From Platanthera guangdongensis (Eukaryota > Streptophyta > Magnoliopsida > Asparagales > Orchidaceae), in contig CM077149.1 of the NCBI GenBank assembly GCA_039583875.1, positions 152,522,416 through 152,586,415 of the forward strand: 64,000 nucleotides of DNA, in the 5' to 3' direction. Under the pieces are notes generated by a model. That model did not search any database and was not told the origin of the DNA. It was given only the letters and a program-made list of their open reading frames with translations. The translations under genes were made by a program, and so were the position numbers. Shown one piece after another: positions 1 through 9,730 of this stretch (its first letter is position 1; every line of letters starts with the position of its first letter).

Positions 1-1345
1 TACACCCAAATACATGGTATTGACTATCAAGAGACATTTGCTCCGGTGGAAAAAATGAATTCAATTCGGGTCTTATTATTCTGAACTACCTGCAAAGGGT
101 GAGAGTTTTAACAGCTGGATGTAAAGAATACTTTCCTTTATGGTGAGTTAGAATAGGAAGTCTATATGTCAATGCCTCCTGATCTTGTCCCTATCGGCTC
201 AGAAAGGAATGTTTGCAAATTGAAGAAAGTTCTTTATGGATTAAAACAATCTCCGAGAGCTTTGTTTCAGAGACTTCACAAAGTCATGATCTCGTTAGGC
301 TATACCCAAATTCATGTTAATCACACTCTATTTATCAGACAAAAAGAGATGAAGATGGCTCTCCTAATTATGTACGTGAAAGATATGGTTATTGTAGGTG
401 ATAACATTGATGAGATTTGTGCTATGAAACTAAAAGTTGCTAGTGAATTTGAAGTGAAAGACTTGGGTAAGTTGAGATATTTTTTTAAGGAATTGATGTA
501 GCAAGATCAAAATATGGAATTCATATTTCACAATGGAAGTATATCCTTGATTTATTAGAACAAACAGGAATTAGTGGTTGCAAGCATGCTAATACCCCTA
601 CTGAAGTCAACCACAAACTTGAGCGTGATGATGGGCAGTTAGTGGAAGATATTTCTAGTTATCAAAAGTTGGTAGGAAAACTTATCTATCTCATTCTCGT
701 CCTGACATGTAATGTGCAGTAAGAGTGGTAAGTCAATGCATGCATTCTCCTAAGGTCAGACATCTTGATATCGTGTATAGAATTCTGAGGTATTTGAAGA
801 CCTCACCTGGTCGGGGCATTCTATTCTCTCTCAATGATAACTTTAAAAATTGAAAAAAAAAATACTGAAGCAGATTGGGCTGAATCAATGGGTAATAGAT
901 GATTTACCACGGGATATTGTTCATGTGTTGAGACTTATATGGTCACTTGGAGAAGCAAGAAACAATATGTAGAAGCTCGCTCTAGTGCCGAGACTGAGTT
1001 TTAAGCAAAGGCTCAGGGTATAAAAGAAACGTGGTTTTGTTCCTACTTGAATGATCTTGGTTTATTGGAAGTTGTCCCTTTCAACTTGTATTGTGATGAC
1101 AACGCTGCAATCAACATTGCTCACAACCTTGTCCAACATGATCACACATTGACACCAACCACATTGAAATTGACCGACACTTCATTAAAGAAAATATTAT
1201 GAAAGAATTGTATGTACTCCGTTCGTAAACTCGAAGGGGCAACTTGCAGATTTCCTCACTAAAGCATTGAATGAAAAAAACATTTGCGAGTATTATTAAC
1301 AAATTGGGTATGAAGAACATTGCATGCTACCAGGAGGCTAAGGAG
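1..1345 (+). pseudogene. Ty1/copia pol remnant (reverse transcriptase and RNase H)
   Basis: Degraded copia polyprotein entering from the left edge. Readable in order: the RT start (GIDYQETFAPVEKMN, about 19-63), RT core with LYGLKQSPRALF (about 231-270), the active-site region near 370-390, and an RNase H section ending near 1345 with CDDNAAINIAHN and QLADFLTKAL. The RT catalytic motif, normally YVDD, reads YVKD, so the first aspartate is lost. Several stops and frame changes interrupt the frame, for example TAG at 499-501 and TAA near 1004. No LTR is visible on either side. It is a dead copy; family assignment is firm, lineage is not determined. Confidence 0.85.
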
Positions 1346-1398
1346 CAGGATAACATTGTCACGAATAATAATTTGGTAGATTTATTTATTACCTTATT

Positions 1399-1806
1399 TT
1401 GTCCATATGGCTTTTCGTTTTCAATTCAGGTTCCATCATGCAATTAGGTATTCTCATTATTCAAAATATTCCCTCAAATGTTCTGTTTGATATAGGTGTT
1501 TCACACTCGTTCATAACGAAATATGTCGCACATAGACTGAGTTTAGAGTTCTTTGCAGTTATGTCAACATTAGAAGTTATGATGTTGAATAGCTCACTTA
1601 TGCAGGCCGTTCACAAGTGTATAGTTTCAATTGTATTTGGAGAGTTTGAATTTAACATAGAAGCATTTATTCTTCCAATGCAGAACTAAGCAAAATTCTA
1701 CTAGAAGGAACTGACAGATCTATTATAATCTTCCGTAACATGAAGTGAGTCACTAAATTAATTATCTCAGCAGTCAAAGTTGTTGGGAATATCATTAACT
1801 AATAAG
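1399..1806 (+). pseudogene. Old gypsy element, left piece: protease and linker fragment
   Basis: A 96-codon open stretch (1399-1689) contains LFDIGVSHSFITKYVAHRL, matching the retropepsin of the G1 element ([10 protein letters not shown]) with the catalytic DTG changed to DIG. After a stop, 1690-1800 still aligns out of frame with the protease-RT linker of G1, with about 60 residues missing. The fragment ends at the proposed start of the G2 LTR (1807). The RT-RNase H remnant at 16260-17045, of the same family type, lies on the other side of G2, so the two are probably halves of one older element split by G2 (inference). Confidence 0.7.
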
Positions 1807-2411
1807 TGATGTGATGTGTTTTTAGTATTGATGCATGCATACGTCAAAAATAATTTAAAGGTTGTTCAAGTAGTTTGAGATCTTTCAAATGTTTTCCAAA
1901 GGAACTACCTAGTGTCTGACGGCGCGCCACGACCGACGCGTGTGTATACTTGCAGCAGGCGGTGATCCGCTCTCCGGACAGACGATCGGAGTCCGTGGTC
2001 GCGTCCGGATACGTTTTTCCACTCAGTTTTATGTTTTGCACTTTTTATTTCGAGTTGTATTTAGCTCCCGATCAGTCCAGTCATTATGAGCCGTCCGATC
2101 GGAGTGGTTTTATTTGGGTGTACTATGCAGGCATCAGTTCAGTGGGGTGCGGCGGTTCATATCTGGGGTTATTTAACCCGGCGGCTTTGGAGAGTTGGGG
2201 ATTGATAGTTTTGGAGCAATTCCTGGAACCGCTCGGTCCCTGTAGGTGCGACTCCTTCCCGCTACTCTCGGTGCGACGCCGGCCAACTCCCCCTTTCGGT
2301 GCGACGCCGACAATCCCCGCCTTCTCCTCTTTCTCCGTCCAATTCCCCGTTCAACTCCAGCCGCAACCCCTCCGCTCCAAAGTTCCCGTCGAATCCCCAC
2401 TGTCAAAATCC
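1807..2411 (+). repeat. 5' LTR of gypsy element G2, part 1 (interrupted by G1)
   Basis: Proposed first half of a 1.37-kb LTR that resumes at 11993. It opens with TGATGTGATG, and the distal half ends in CTACATCA just before a PBS, giving a TGATGT/ACATCA terminal inverted repeat. Its middle resembles the LTR of the related G4 element: GGTGCGACGCC blocks near 2268-2310 occur in the same order. The last five bases (2407-2411, AATCC) are one copy of the G1 target-site duplication. The start coordinate is inferred, since TGATG recurs a few bases later. Confidence 0.5.
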
Positions 2412-4659
2412 TGTAACATCCGTAAATTTGACGCGAAATGTAATTTTATTTGTAGGGTCAAGTCGCGACGGGTATTGATCGAGGCAGCGCGTCGTCAAGA
2501 TATATGTTACTCTTCCTTATGTTAGCGACCGTTAGTTTGTCAGGTGCGTTAACAATAGTGCGTAACGCATGTTGTTTTAGATTCGACACGCGCGACGATT
2601 TCGGTTAGTATTCAAAAGAATCAGTGTTGGGTGTGTCGATAGCCGTTTAATAAGTTGTGTATGAGTGGAAATGGGGTGCCAATAGCAGGTCTAATCCCCC
2701 CCCCCCCCGCTCTCATGCGATTATCAAAACCGCAAAGCCGTGGATTTTAAAAAAACCCGCACATTTCATTTCACGGGAGAAAAACCGCAGCCTGTTACCC
2801 CCCTTCCTCCCGATCTTTCTTCTGCTCCGTCTCCTGCATGCAACGACGTCGAACGAAGCCGACGCCTCCCGCGAGGCATTCCGCCGGCCAATCCTTCCCC
2901 AGAGCGCCTCTCCGACTTCTCCACCTTCCTCTACGAGCGCCGGTGGACATTCATTTTCCTTCCTTGGTCGTGGAAGTGTCGGATTAAACCCTAGCCGGTG
3001 GTAGTGGAAGCGATTTTGGTTCCGGTGAGTCGATTCCTCCCTTATCTCTTTTCCCTCATGGAGATTCTTCGTTTTGGAGATTAGGCTAAACAAAATTTTG
3101 TTCCTAATGCCCTAAATAGGTTTTGGAGTTCGTGATCCACCGCGAATCTGGTGTTGGGTGCGTTGTGAGCCTTTATCGCCCTCAAGCAGAGTATTATACT
3201 ATGTTTTGGTCCTTCATTTGCTTACCCTAGCCATTGTGAGATTTCTTTACGGATAACCCTAAAACGGAAAGTGGGTAACTTAGGTTATCTTGGACTACAG
3301 ATTTTTGGTGGCCTCGGGGCAAGGATCCGGAAGTGCGCAGTAGTCAAATTTCCGTCAGAAAAGCAAATGTCGTCGCGCCGAGTGTACGAGCGCCGCAGCA
3401 CCACTGTAAGGAAATTTTAATTCTTTTTAGTTAGACATATCAAGAAATTATTTTATGCACACACGTGTAAACTTCATACGAGCATCATAGTCAAGCACAT
3501 AAAGGTGTTGCAGTGGGAAAAAGGTCGCGGAATTAGTTGTAGGGTAAATCCTTCTCCAAGACCTTAATATCCAGATCAAATATACTAGCGTTAGGTGCGA
3601 AATCTTATGCGTTTACGCAAGTGTGAGAATTTGTCTAAGTTAGGACATGAATGTCCCTTCTAGTCGACCATGAGAAAGTTAAGGGTCGCTCAATAGTACA
3701 CCAAAAGAGATGTCACAAGCATTGTAGCATTTGACCAAAAGGTCAGTAAGCACACTTCAGTCTTTTTGTGCTTGGTAGAGGCGCACTACCTTTCTCATAG
3801 GGCATATGGTATTCTATAAGTAGCAGTGTCTTGGGAGTTTACTCCCTTTGAGACAGTTAGTAGATTCGAGACCGTGTCCGCGTGACACTAGAACAATTGA
3901 GTTCGTCAGATGGTCTCGGGTCGTCAGTTTCAGTTGCGTGCTAGGAGCTACTCTGCATAGAGCCTTCCTAGTAGAGGTGCAAGCTAGAAGTAACCTAGAA
4001 CTCAAGTATAGACCTGGCGTGAGACAGTACACTAGTTAGTGAACGTCGGAACTTGGGTTAGTAAACTGAAAGTCACAAACATAGAACAGATAGATGTCTG
4101 ACCAGGTAGTGTTCTGAAGGCATGCCTAACATATAGCATAAATGTTTTAATGCACAAAACTATTTTCAAAAGGCATGCATTCATCATCCAAGAAAAAGCT
4201 TTTAGTATCACTAGAAAGATTTATTTTTCTTTACTCTGACCCCTCGTGGGCAATGTTTTTCAGGTGGCCCAGGTGGGAAACTACGCTTAGGATGAGCATT
4301 GGTGGCGTCAGTTTGTAGTGTTTTTTTTCCTTTTAGTTTTCTTTTACCTTCAGCATATACTTGTAGTTGTGGACAGTGTAACTTATTAATATTTTATATA
4401 TCTTGTATCATACTTATTATGATAGTTCAGCTTTTCAGTTAATTCAATTCTATTCATCTGTAGTGGCTCTGTGATTCCAGGTATCAGGTATGTCGTTACC
4501 CTTAGTTTACTTTCTTAGCTTTCGTTGATAGTTATAAATGTTTAATAACTTTTGCTTTATACCTGCTGTGTACTAGTTTTAATACTGTTTTCTAGTTCTC
4601 TTTATATCGCTGACCCGGCCGGATAGTTGATTATTGAAAAACTAGGAAGGGGGGTTACA
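2412..4659 (+). repeat. G1 5' LTR (2248 bp)
   Basis: Begins TGTAACATCC and ends GGGGTTACA; it matches the 3' LTR at 9731-11987 throughout with scattered substitutions and small indels. A C13 tract at 2696-2708 is C7 in the 3' copy. It contains a leader-like stretch with AAACCCTAGCCGG (about 2986-2998) followed by a splice-donor-like CCG|GTGAGT at 3022-3030, and a second donor-like GTAAGG near 3406. Both positions are kept in the diverged solo LTR at 20917-23319. Confidence 0.95.
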
Positions 4660-4662
4660 AAT

Positions 4663-4674
4663 TGGTATCAGAGC
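4663..4674 (+). other. G1 primer-binding site
   Basis: TGGTATCAGAGC, three bases after the 5' LTR end. It is complementary to the 3' end of initiator tRNA-Met, the usual primer for minus-strand DNA synthesis in plant chromoviruses and copia elements. Confidence 0.95.
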
Positions 4675-4922
4675 CAGTTTGGGATCCCTGGACCCTAGAA
4701 GGTTTTCACAGAGCCATAGGATTGTGTAAGAGTAAAGACTTGTTAGTGGAGGATTTAAGTTACGTTTAATCCCTAGTTTTCTCAAGAGTACGAAATATTT
4801 TGCTAAGCAAGATTTCGCAGATGTTTGATAAATAATTATATTTCTTTTATACGTTCTATCAGGCACCACGAGTCAGCGAACCGGGTGAATCTTCACGTCA
4901 GGACCATGTTCTTAACGCGACT

Positions 4923-5985
4923 ATGGGAGATGCTGTCGTGCCACAGGTACCACCAGTTCCAGCAGCTACAAAGGGCACTGACATAGCGTCTCAGATTGCC
5001 AAGGCGGTTATTGTTGCCTTGATGGAGTTTCAGAGAGGACTGGTTGCAGGGTTTCCAGTTCCAGTACAAGTATCAGCCCCTACACCAGCTCCTGCGCCAG
5101 CACCCGTGGAGATGACCCTGGAGCGTTACTTGAGGAATTTTAGAGAGCTTCAACCCTCGAACTACAGTGAGGATGAGACCCCGATGGACAAAGATGATTG
5201 GGTAGCAAACACCAGAGACCTGCTGGATGTTTTGGAGTGCCCAGAGAACAAGAAGGTTCCTCTGGCAGTTTTCCTCCTCCGAGGTGAGGCAAAGGTCTGG
5301 TGGGACAAGTACCGGGCTGATGACCCCGCAGGTTTATGATTATGAAATTTCCTTTTATTTCTTTGGAAGTGATACGTTTTTTTTAAATAGTATAACCGTA
5401 CTTTTGGCCAGGTCGTACGCAGACATGTTTACGTGAGGCGAATTTTCTAGAGCCCTTGCAAGTTGGTTCGTGCCTCCTTCTGCACGACAAGGTCTCCAGG
5501 AGAAGTACCTTAGGCTTTTCCAGCGGGACAAGACTGTTGCTGAGTACGAGCGAGAGCTTACCCATCTGGCTCGATATGCGGGCGTGATGCAGGGAGATCA
5601 AGCTGAGAAGTGCAACCGTTTTGTGGATGGTTTACGTGACTCGTTGAGGCAGACGCTGATGACTATGGTCAACGCTGATTACAGGAGCTTAGTGGATACA
5701 GCTCGCAGGCTGGAGGCTGACCAGCAGAAGGTTCAGAAGCGAAGTAATTTTCGTGCGAAGCGTCCTCAGGATTCGCATCAGCCACATCAGAGCAGGAATG
5801 ACCAAGGTAAGAACTGGAACAAGAAACAGAAGCCAAATACGAGGAAGAATAGTCAATCTGTTGACAGGAGCAGGGACTACCCCTTTTGTCCCAAGTGTCA
5901 GCGTCGCCATCCAGGAGAACGTTTGGCCAGCGCGAGCGTGTGTTACAAGTGTCGTCAACCTGGACACATAGCTCGTTTCTGTCAG
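4923..5985 (+). pseudogene. G1 gag (capsid and CCHC nucleocapsid)
   Basis: Starts at ATG 4923 (MGDAVVPQVP), with an Ala/Pro-rich N-terminus, then the capsid core with AVFLLRGEAKVWWDKY (about 5262-5316). It resumes at 5412 with ADMFT, VPPSARQGLQEKYLRLF and VAEYERELTHLARYAG, typical of Tekay-type Gag, and ends with an intact zinc knuckle CYKCRQPGHIARFC (about 5941-5982). A TGA near 5437 replaces an expected tryptophan. An 80-bp intron-like insert (5332-5411) separates the two halves; removing it leaves the frame off by one, so at least one further indel is present. Gag packages the element RNA in cytoplasmic particles. Confidence 0.8.
5332..5411 (+). other. Intron-like insert 1 in G1 gag
   Basis: An 80-bp T-rich segment beginning GTTTATGATT and ending TTTTGGCCAG interrupts otherwise continuous Gag homology. 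It has GT-AG ends and a pyrimidine-rich 3' half including T8. Joining 5331 to 5412 restores the domain order but not the exact frame. Confidence 0.5.
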
Positions 5986-6077
5986 TAAGTTGGTTCGAAT
6001 CAGGTAATATAAATCTAGTTGTAATTTTGTACATTTATGAAATTTCTGTAGATGACAAATGTAATTTGTTCCTGCAG
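5985..6077 (+). other. Intron-like insert 2, after the G1 zinc knuckle
   Basis: A 93-bp AT-rich segment with donor GTAAGT and acceptor TTCCTGCAG lies immediately after the Gag CCHC knuckle. Coding-like sequence resumes at 6078 (SKYEVGGPSRVDK). The flanking reading phases differ by one base, so an exon indel or an alternative boundary is needed. Confidence 0.5.
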
Positions 6078-6231
6078 TCGAAGTATGAGGTTGGTGGCCC
6101 TAGCAGAGTAGACAAGTGCAAAGCTTTGATGATTACTGATGGAAGACCACAGCAGGGTCGAGATTTGGTGCAGCCCAGAGCTTATGGGCTTGGTCAGCAG
6201 GAGGCAAATGATCAGGAGGATATAGTGACTG

Positions 6232-6313
6232 GTAAGTGCTTTAATTTGCTTAACAAGTTTATTTAATCCTCTGTAGTGACACTCTTTTCATTTGTGTAAA
6301 CCATTCATGTAGG
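6232..6313 (+). other. Intron-like insert 3, before the G1 protease
   Basis: An 82-bp segment with donor GTAAGTGC and acceptor TTCATGTAG. Its removal joins codons V-T-G-I-L-M-I-R exactly in frame, where the family normally reads VVTG followed by the protease. This is the cleanest of the three. Confidence 0.6.
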
Positions 6314-9300
6314 CATCCTTATGATTCGTGATTTACCCTTCAAGATTCTGTTTGATACGGGTGTCTCGCACTCGTTTATCGCAGAATCTCTATTGCGTAA
6401 GTTGAATTTAGAAATCTTCCCAAAGACAGTACCACTGGAAGTCATGATGCCTAATGGATCCCTTCTGCAGACTAGAGATAAGTGCAGGGTACCGGTGCAG
6501 TTTGGTAATACCGAGATTATCGTGGAAGCTTTGCAGCTACCTATTGCAGGATTCGACCTGATCTTTGGAATGGATTGGCTTTCGGCAGTCAATGCCAGGA
6601 TTGACTGTAGGGCAAAGCAGATTCAGTTTGAGGGCCCTAATCAGACTGCATTCTCTTTTCAGGGCTTGAAGGGAGTTGTGAAGATGATCATCTTCACAGT
6701 TCAAGCTAGGAGGTGCATCAGTAAGGGTTGTGAAACCTTTGTAGTACTGATGAATGCAGAGACTAAGGCTGACTTGACAGAGGTACCAGTGGTGCAGGAG
6801 TTCCCCGATGTTTTCCCGGAAGAGCTCCCTGGTGCCCCTCCAGATAGAGAGATTGAGTTCCCGATAGACTTGCAGCCTGGGGCTACACCGGTAGCAAAAT
6901 CCTCCTATCGGATGGCTCCTAGGGAACTAGCGGAGTTGAAGAGCCAGTTGCAGGATTTACTTGATTTGGGCTTTATACGTCCCAGTACTTCTCCTTGGAG
7001 TGCTCCAGTACTTTTCGTAAAGAAGGATGGTAGTCTGAGACTGTGCATATACTACCGTGAGTTGAACAAGCTGACAGTAAAGAACAAATACCTGATTCCC
7101 AGGATTGATGATTTGTTCGACCAGTTGGTGGGCTCGTGCACCTTTTCCAAGTTAGATTTGAGATCGGGCTATCATCAGTTGAAGATTCGGGACGTTGATG
7201 TTCAGAAGACGGCTTTTAGTACTAGGTATGAACTCTTCGAGTTCGTGGTCTTGTCGTTTGGGCTGACCAATGCCCCTTCAGTATTCATGGACCTGATGAA
7301 CAGGGTATTTCGGGAGTACTTGAATCGTTTTGTTATCGTCTTTATCGATGACATCTTAGTATTCTCAAGAAATGCAGAAGATCATGTCGCACACCTCAGG
7401 ATTGTTTTGAGCACCCTCAGGGAGAACCAGTTGTATGCCAAGTTTTTAAAGTGTTAGTTCTGGCTTTCAGAGATTGCATTCTTAGGGCACGTCATCAGTC
7501 AGCAAGGGGTTAGTGTCGATCCGAATAAGATATAGGTCATTAAGAATTGGGCAAGGCCGACGACAGTTTCAGAGGTTCGCAGCTTTTTGGGTCTTGCTGG
7601 TTACTACAGGAGATTTATCAGAGATTTCTCAAAGATAGTCTTACCACTGACTTCCCTCACTAGGAAGGGTAAGGGCTTGGATTGGACTGTTGAGTGTGGG
7701 TTGGCGTTTGAGGACTTGAAGGGCAGATTGATGACCGCACCGATTTTGAGTTTACCTTCAGGGCCTGACGGGTTTCAGATTTATAGCGATGCATCAGGTT
7801 AGGGTTTGAGATGTGTTCTCATGCAGCATGAAAAGTTCGTAGCGTATGCCTCGAGACAGTTAAAGGTTCATGAGAGGAACTATCCAGTGCATGACTTGGA
7901 GCTTGCAGCAGTCATTCATGATCTGAAGATTTGGAGGCACTATCTCTATGGTGTGCGTTGTGAGATCTTCACTGATCATAAGAGCTTCAAGTATATCTTT
8001 GATCAGCGAGAGCTCAATTTGAGACAGCACAGATGGTTAAAGTTTCTATCAGATTACGACGTAGACATTCAGTACCATCCAGGAAAGGCGAACATTGTAG
8101 CTGATGCCCTTAGCCGTAGAGGTTCGTGTTTCTTCCTTCTCACTCAGCAGGAGGAGTTAGTACGAGAGCTGGAGAGACTGGATATCACCGTTGTGTCACG
8201 CTGTAGTTTTGGTTCTGCAAGGTTGAATTGGATGGAAATCACCTGCGACATTAAGGATTGAATCAAGACAGCTCTACCGTTGGATCCAAAGATGACAGAG
8301 ATTTGGAGCTCAGTGCAGACAGGTCAGAAGGAGAGATTCACTATTCAGGATGATTTATTGTTGTTTGATGACAAGGTGTGTATCCCCGATGTTAGTCGCA
8401 TTCGCGAGGATATTCTATTTGAGGCACACAATTCCAGATATTCTATACATCCGGGTAGGACGAAGATGTATGCAGATCTCAAGAAGGTAGTCTGGTGGCC
8501 AGGTTTGAAGAGTGATGTTGCAGATTACGTAGGGAAGTGCGAGACATGCAAGTTGGTAAAGGCCGAGTGTCAAAGGCCTGGAGGCAAGTTGCAGCCACTC
8601 CCCATTCCCGAGTGGACATTCGAGGATATATCCATGGACTTCATCCATGGTCTGCCGAGATCGCAGAGTGGGAATGATTCCTTATGGGTTATAGTAGATC
8701 GTCTTTCTAAGGTTGCCCATTTCATTCCTCTTAAGAACACAGATCAGGGTCCCAGATTAGCACAGTTATATATAGACGAGATAGTTTGACTTCACGGTGT
8801 TCACAGGACTATAGTTTCAGACCGAGATGGCAGATTCACCTCCAGGGAGTGGCGATACGTTTAGGAGCGGTTGGGTACCAGATTACATTTCAGCACCGTA
8901 TTCCATTCCCAGACAGATGGACAGACTTAGCACACGAATAGGACTTTGGAGGATCTGCTACGGATGTGCATTTTGGACTTTGGAGAAAAGTGGGAGAAAT
9001 ATGTTACTCTTGTGGAGTTCTCCTACAATAACAGTTTTCAGACGAGTATTAGGATGACACCGTTCGAGGCCCTCAATGGTAGACATTGTCGGACACCGTT
9101 ATGTTGGGTTGAAAGTGAAGAAAGGTCTACTATCAGGGAATCATGGATTGATAAGACCACTGACAGGATCAAGCTCATTCAGGAGTGTATGAAGACAGCT
9201 CAAGATCGTCAGGCCAAGTATCATGATCAGAAGCACAGGTCAGTAGAATTCAGAGTTGGAGATTATGTTTATCTGAAGGTCAGGCCAGTCAGAGGAGTCT

Positions 9301-9719
9301 CTAGAATAAAGCGGATGAAAAATCTGAGCCCTAGATTCGTTGGTCCTTTTGAAGTGCTGGAAAGAGTTAGTGAAGTTGCGTATAGGTTGGCCTTACCTGA
9401 GAAAATGAATGGTGTACATGATGTATTCCACGTCTCCTATCTGAGGAGAGCAGTCAAAGATTACAGTCAGATCATCAGTACCGAGGAAGCGCCAATCGAG
9501 ACAGATCTTAGTATTGCGGTTAGACAAGTCAGAATAGTGGATTCAAGGATACAGAAGTTCAGAAATAGAGAGATTCATATGGTCAAAGTCCTTTGGATGA
9601 ATTGTGGTCGTCCAGAGTATACTTGGGAGAGAGAGGATGAGCTTAAGAGCAATGCAGACTATTCTTTTCTCTTCGATTCATGTATGGTTACAATTTTCGA
9701 GGACGAAAATTTTTGTTAG
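6314..9719 (+). pseudogene. G1 pol: protease, RT, RNase H, integrase
   Basis: One continuous reading frame over 3.4 kb. In order: retropepsin [10 protein letters not shown] (about 6351-6380), RT with the active site FIDDILVFS (about 7341-7367), connection/RNase H with YSDASG and [10 protein letters not shown], an HHCC zinc finger ending KCETCK (about 8537-8554), integrase core MDFIHGLPRS, QTDGQT and YNNSF, and a C-terminal tail with VKVLWMNCGRPEYTWERED resembling a Tekay chromodomain. In-frame stops at 7455, 7533, 7800, 8259, 8787, 8862 and 8928 (first bases) interrupt it; five are TAG and two TGA. I see no frameshift. The true stop is TAG 9717-9719. Confidence 0.9.
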
Positions 9720-9720
9720 T

Positions 9721-9730
9721 ATGGGAGATT
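9721..9730 (+). other. G1 polypurine tract
   Basis: ATGGGAGATT abuts the 3' LTR start at 9731. Purine-rich sequence here primes plus-strand DNA synthesis; the family usually has GGGGGAGATT, so this copy is slightly degraded. Confidence 0.6.

Noticed and set aside
1111..1320. Minus-strand 69-codon ORF
   Set aside because: Shadow of the plus-strand copia RNase H remnant.
2173..2525. ORFs on both strands near 2173-2525
   Set aside because: They lie in the G2 LTR and cross into the G1 LTR; no domain or homology.
4663..4674. tRNA gene
   Set aside because: TGGTATCAGAGC sites here are primer-binding sites, only 12 bases long; no tRNA cloverleaf flanks any of them.
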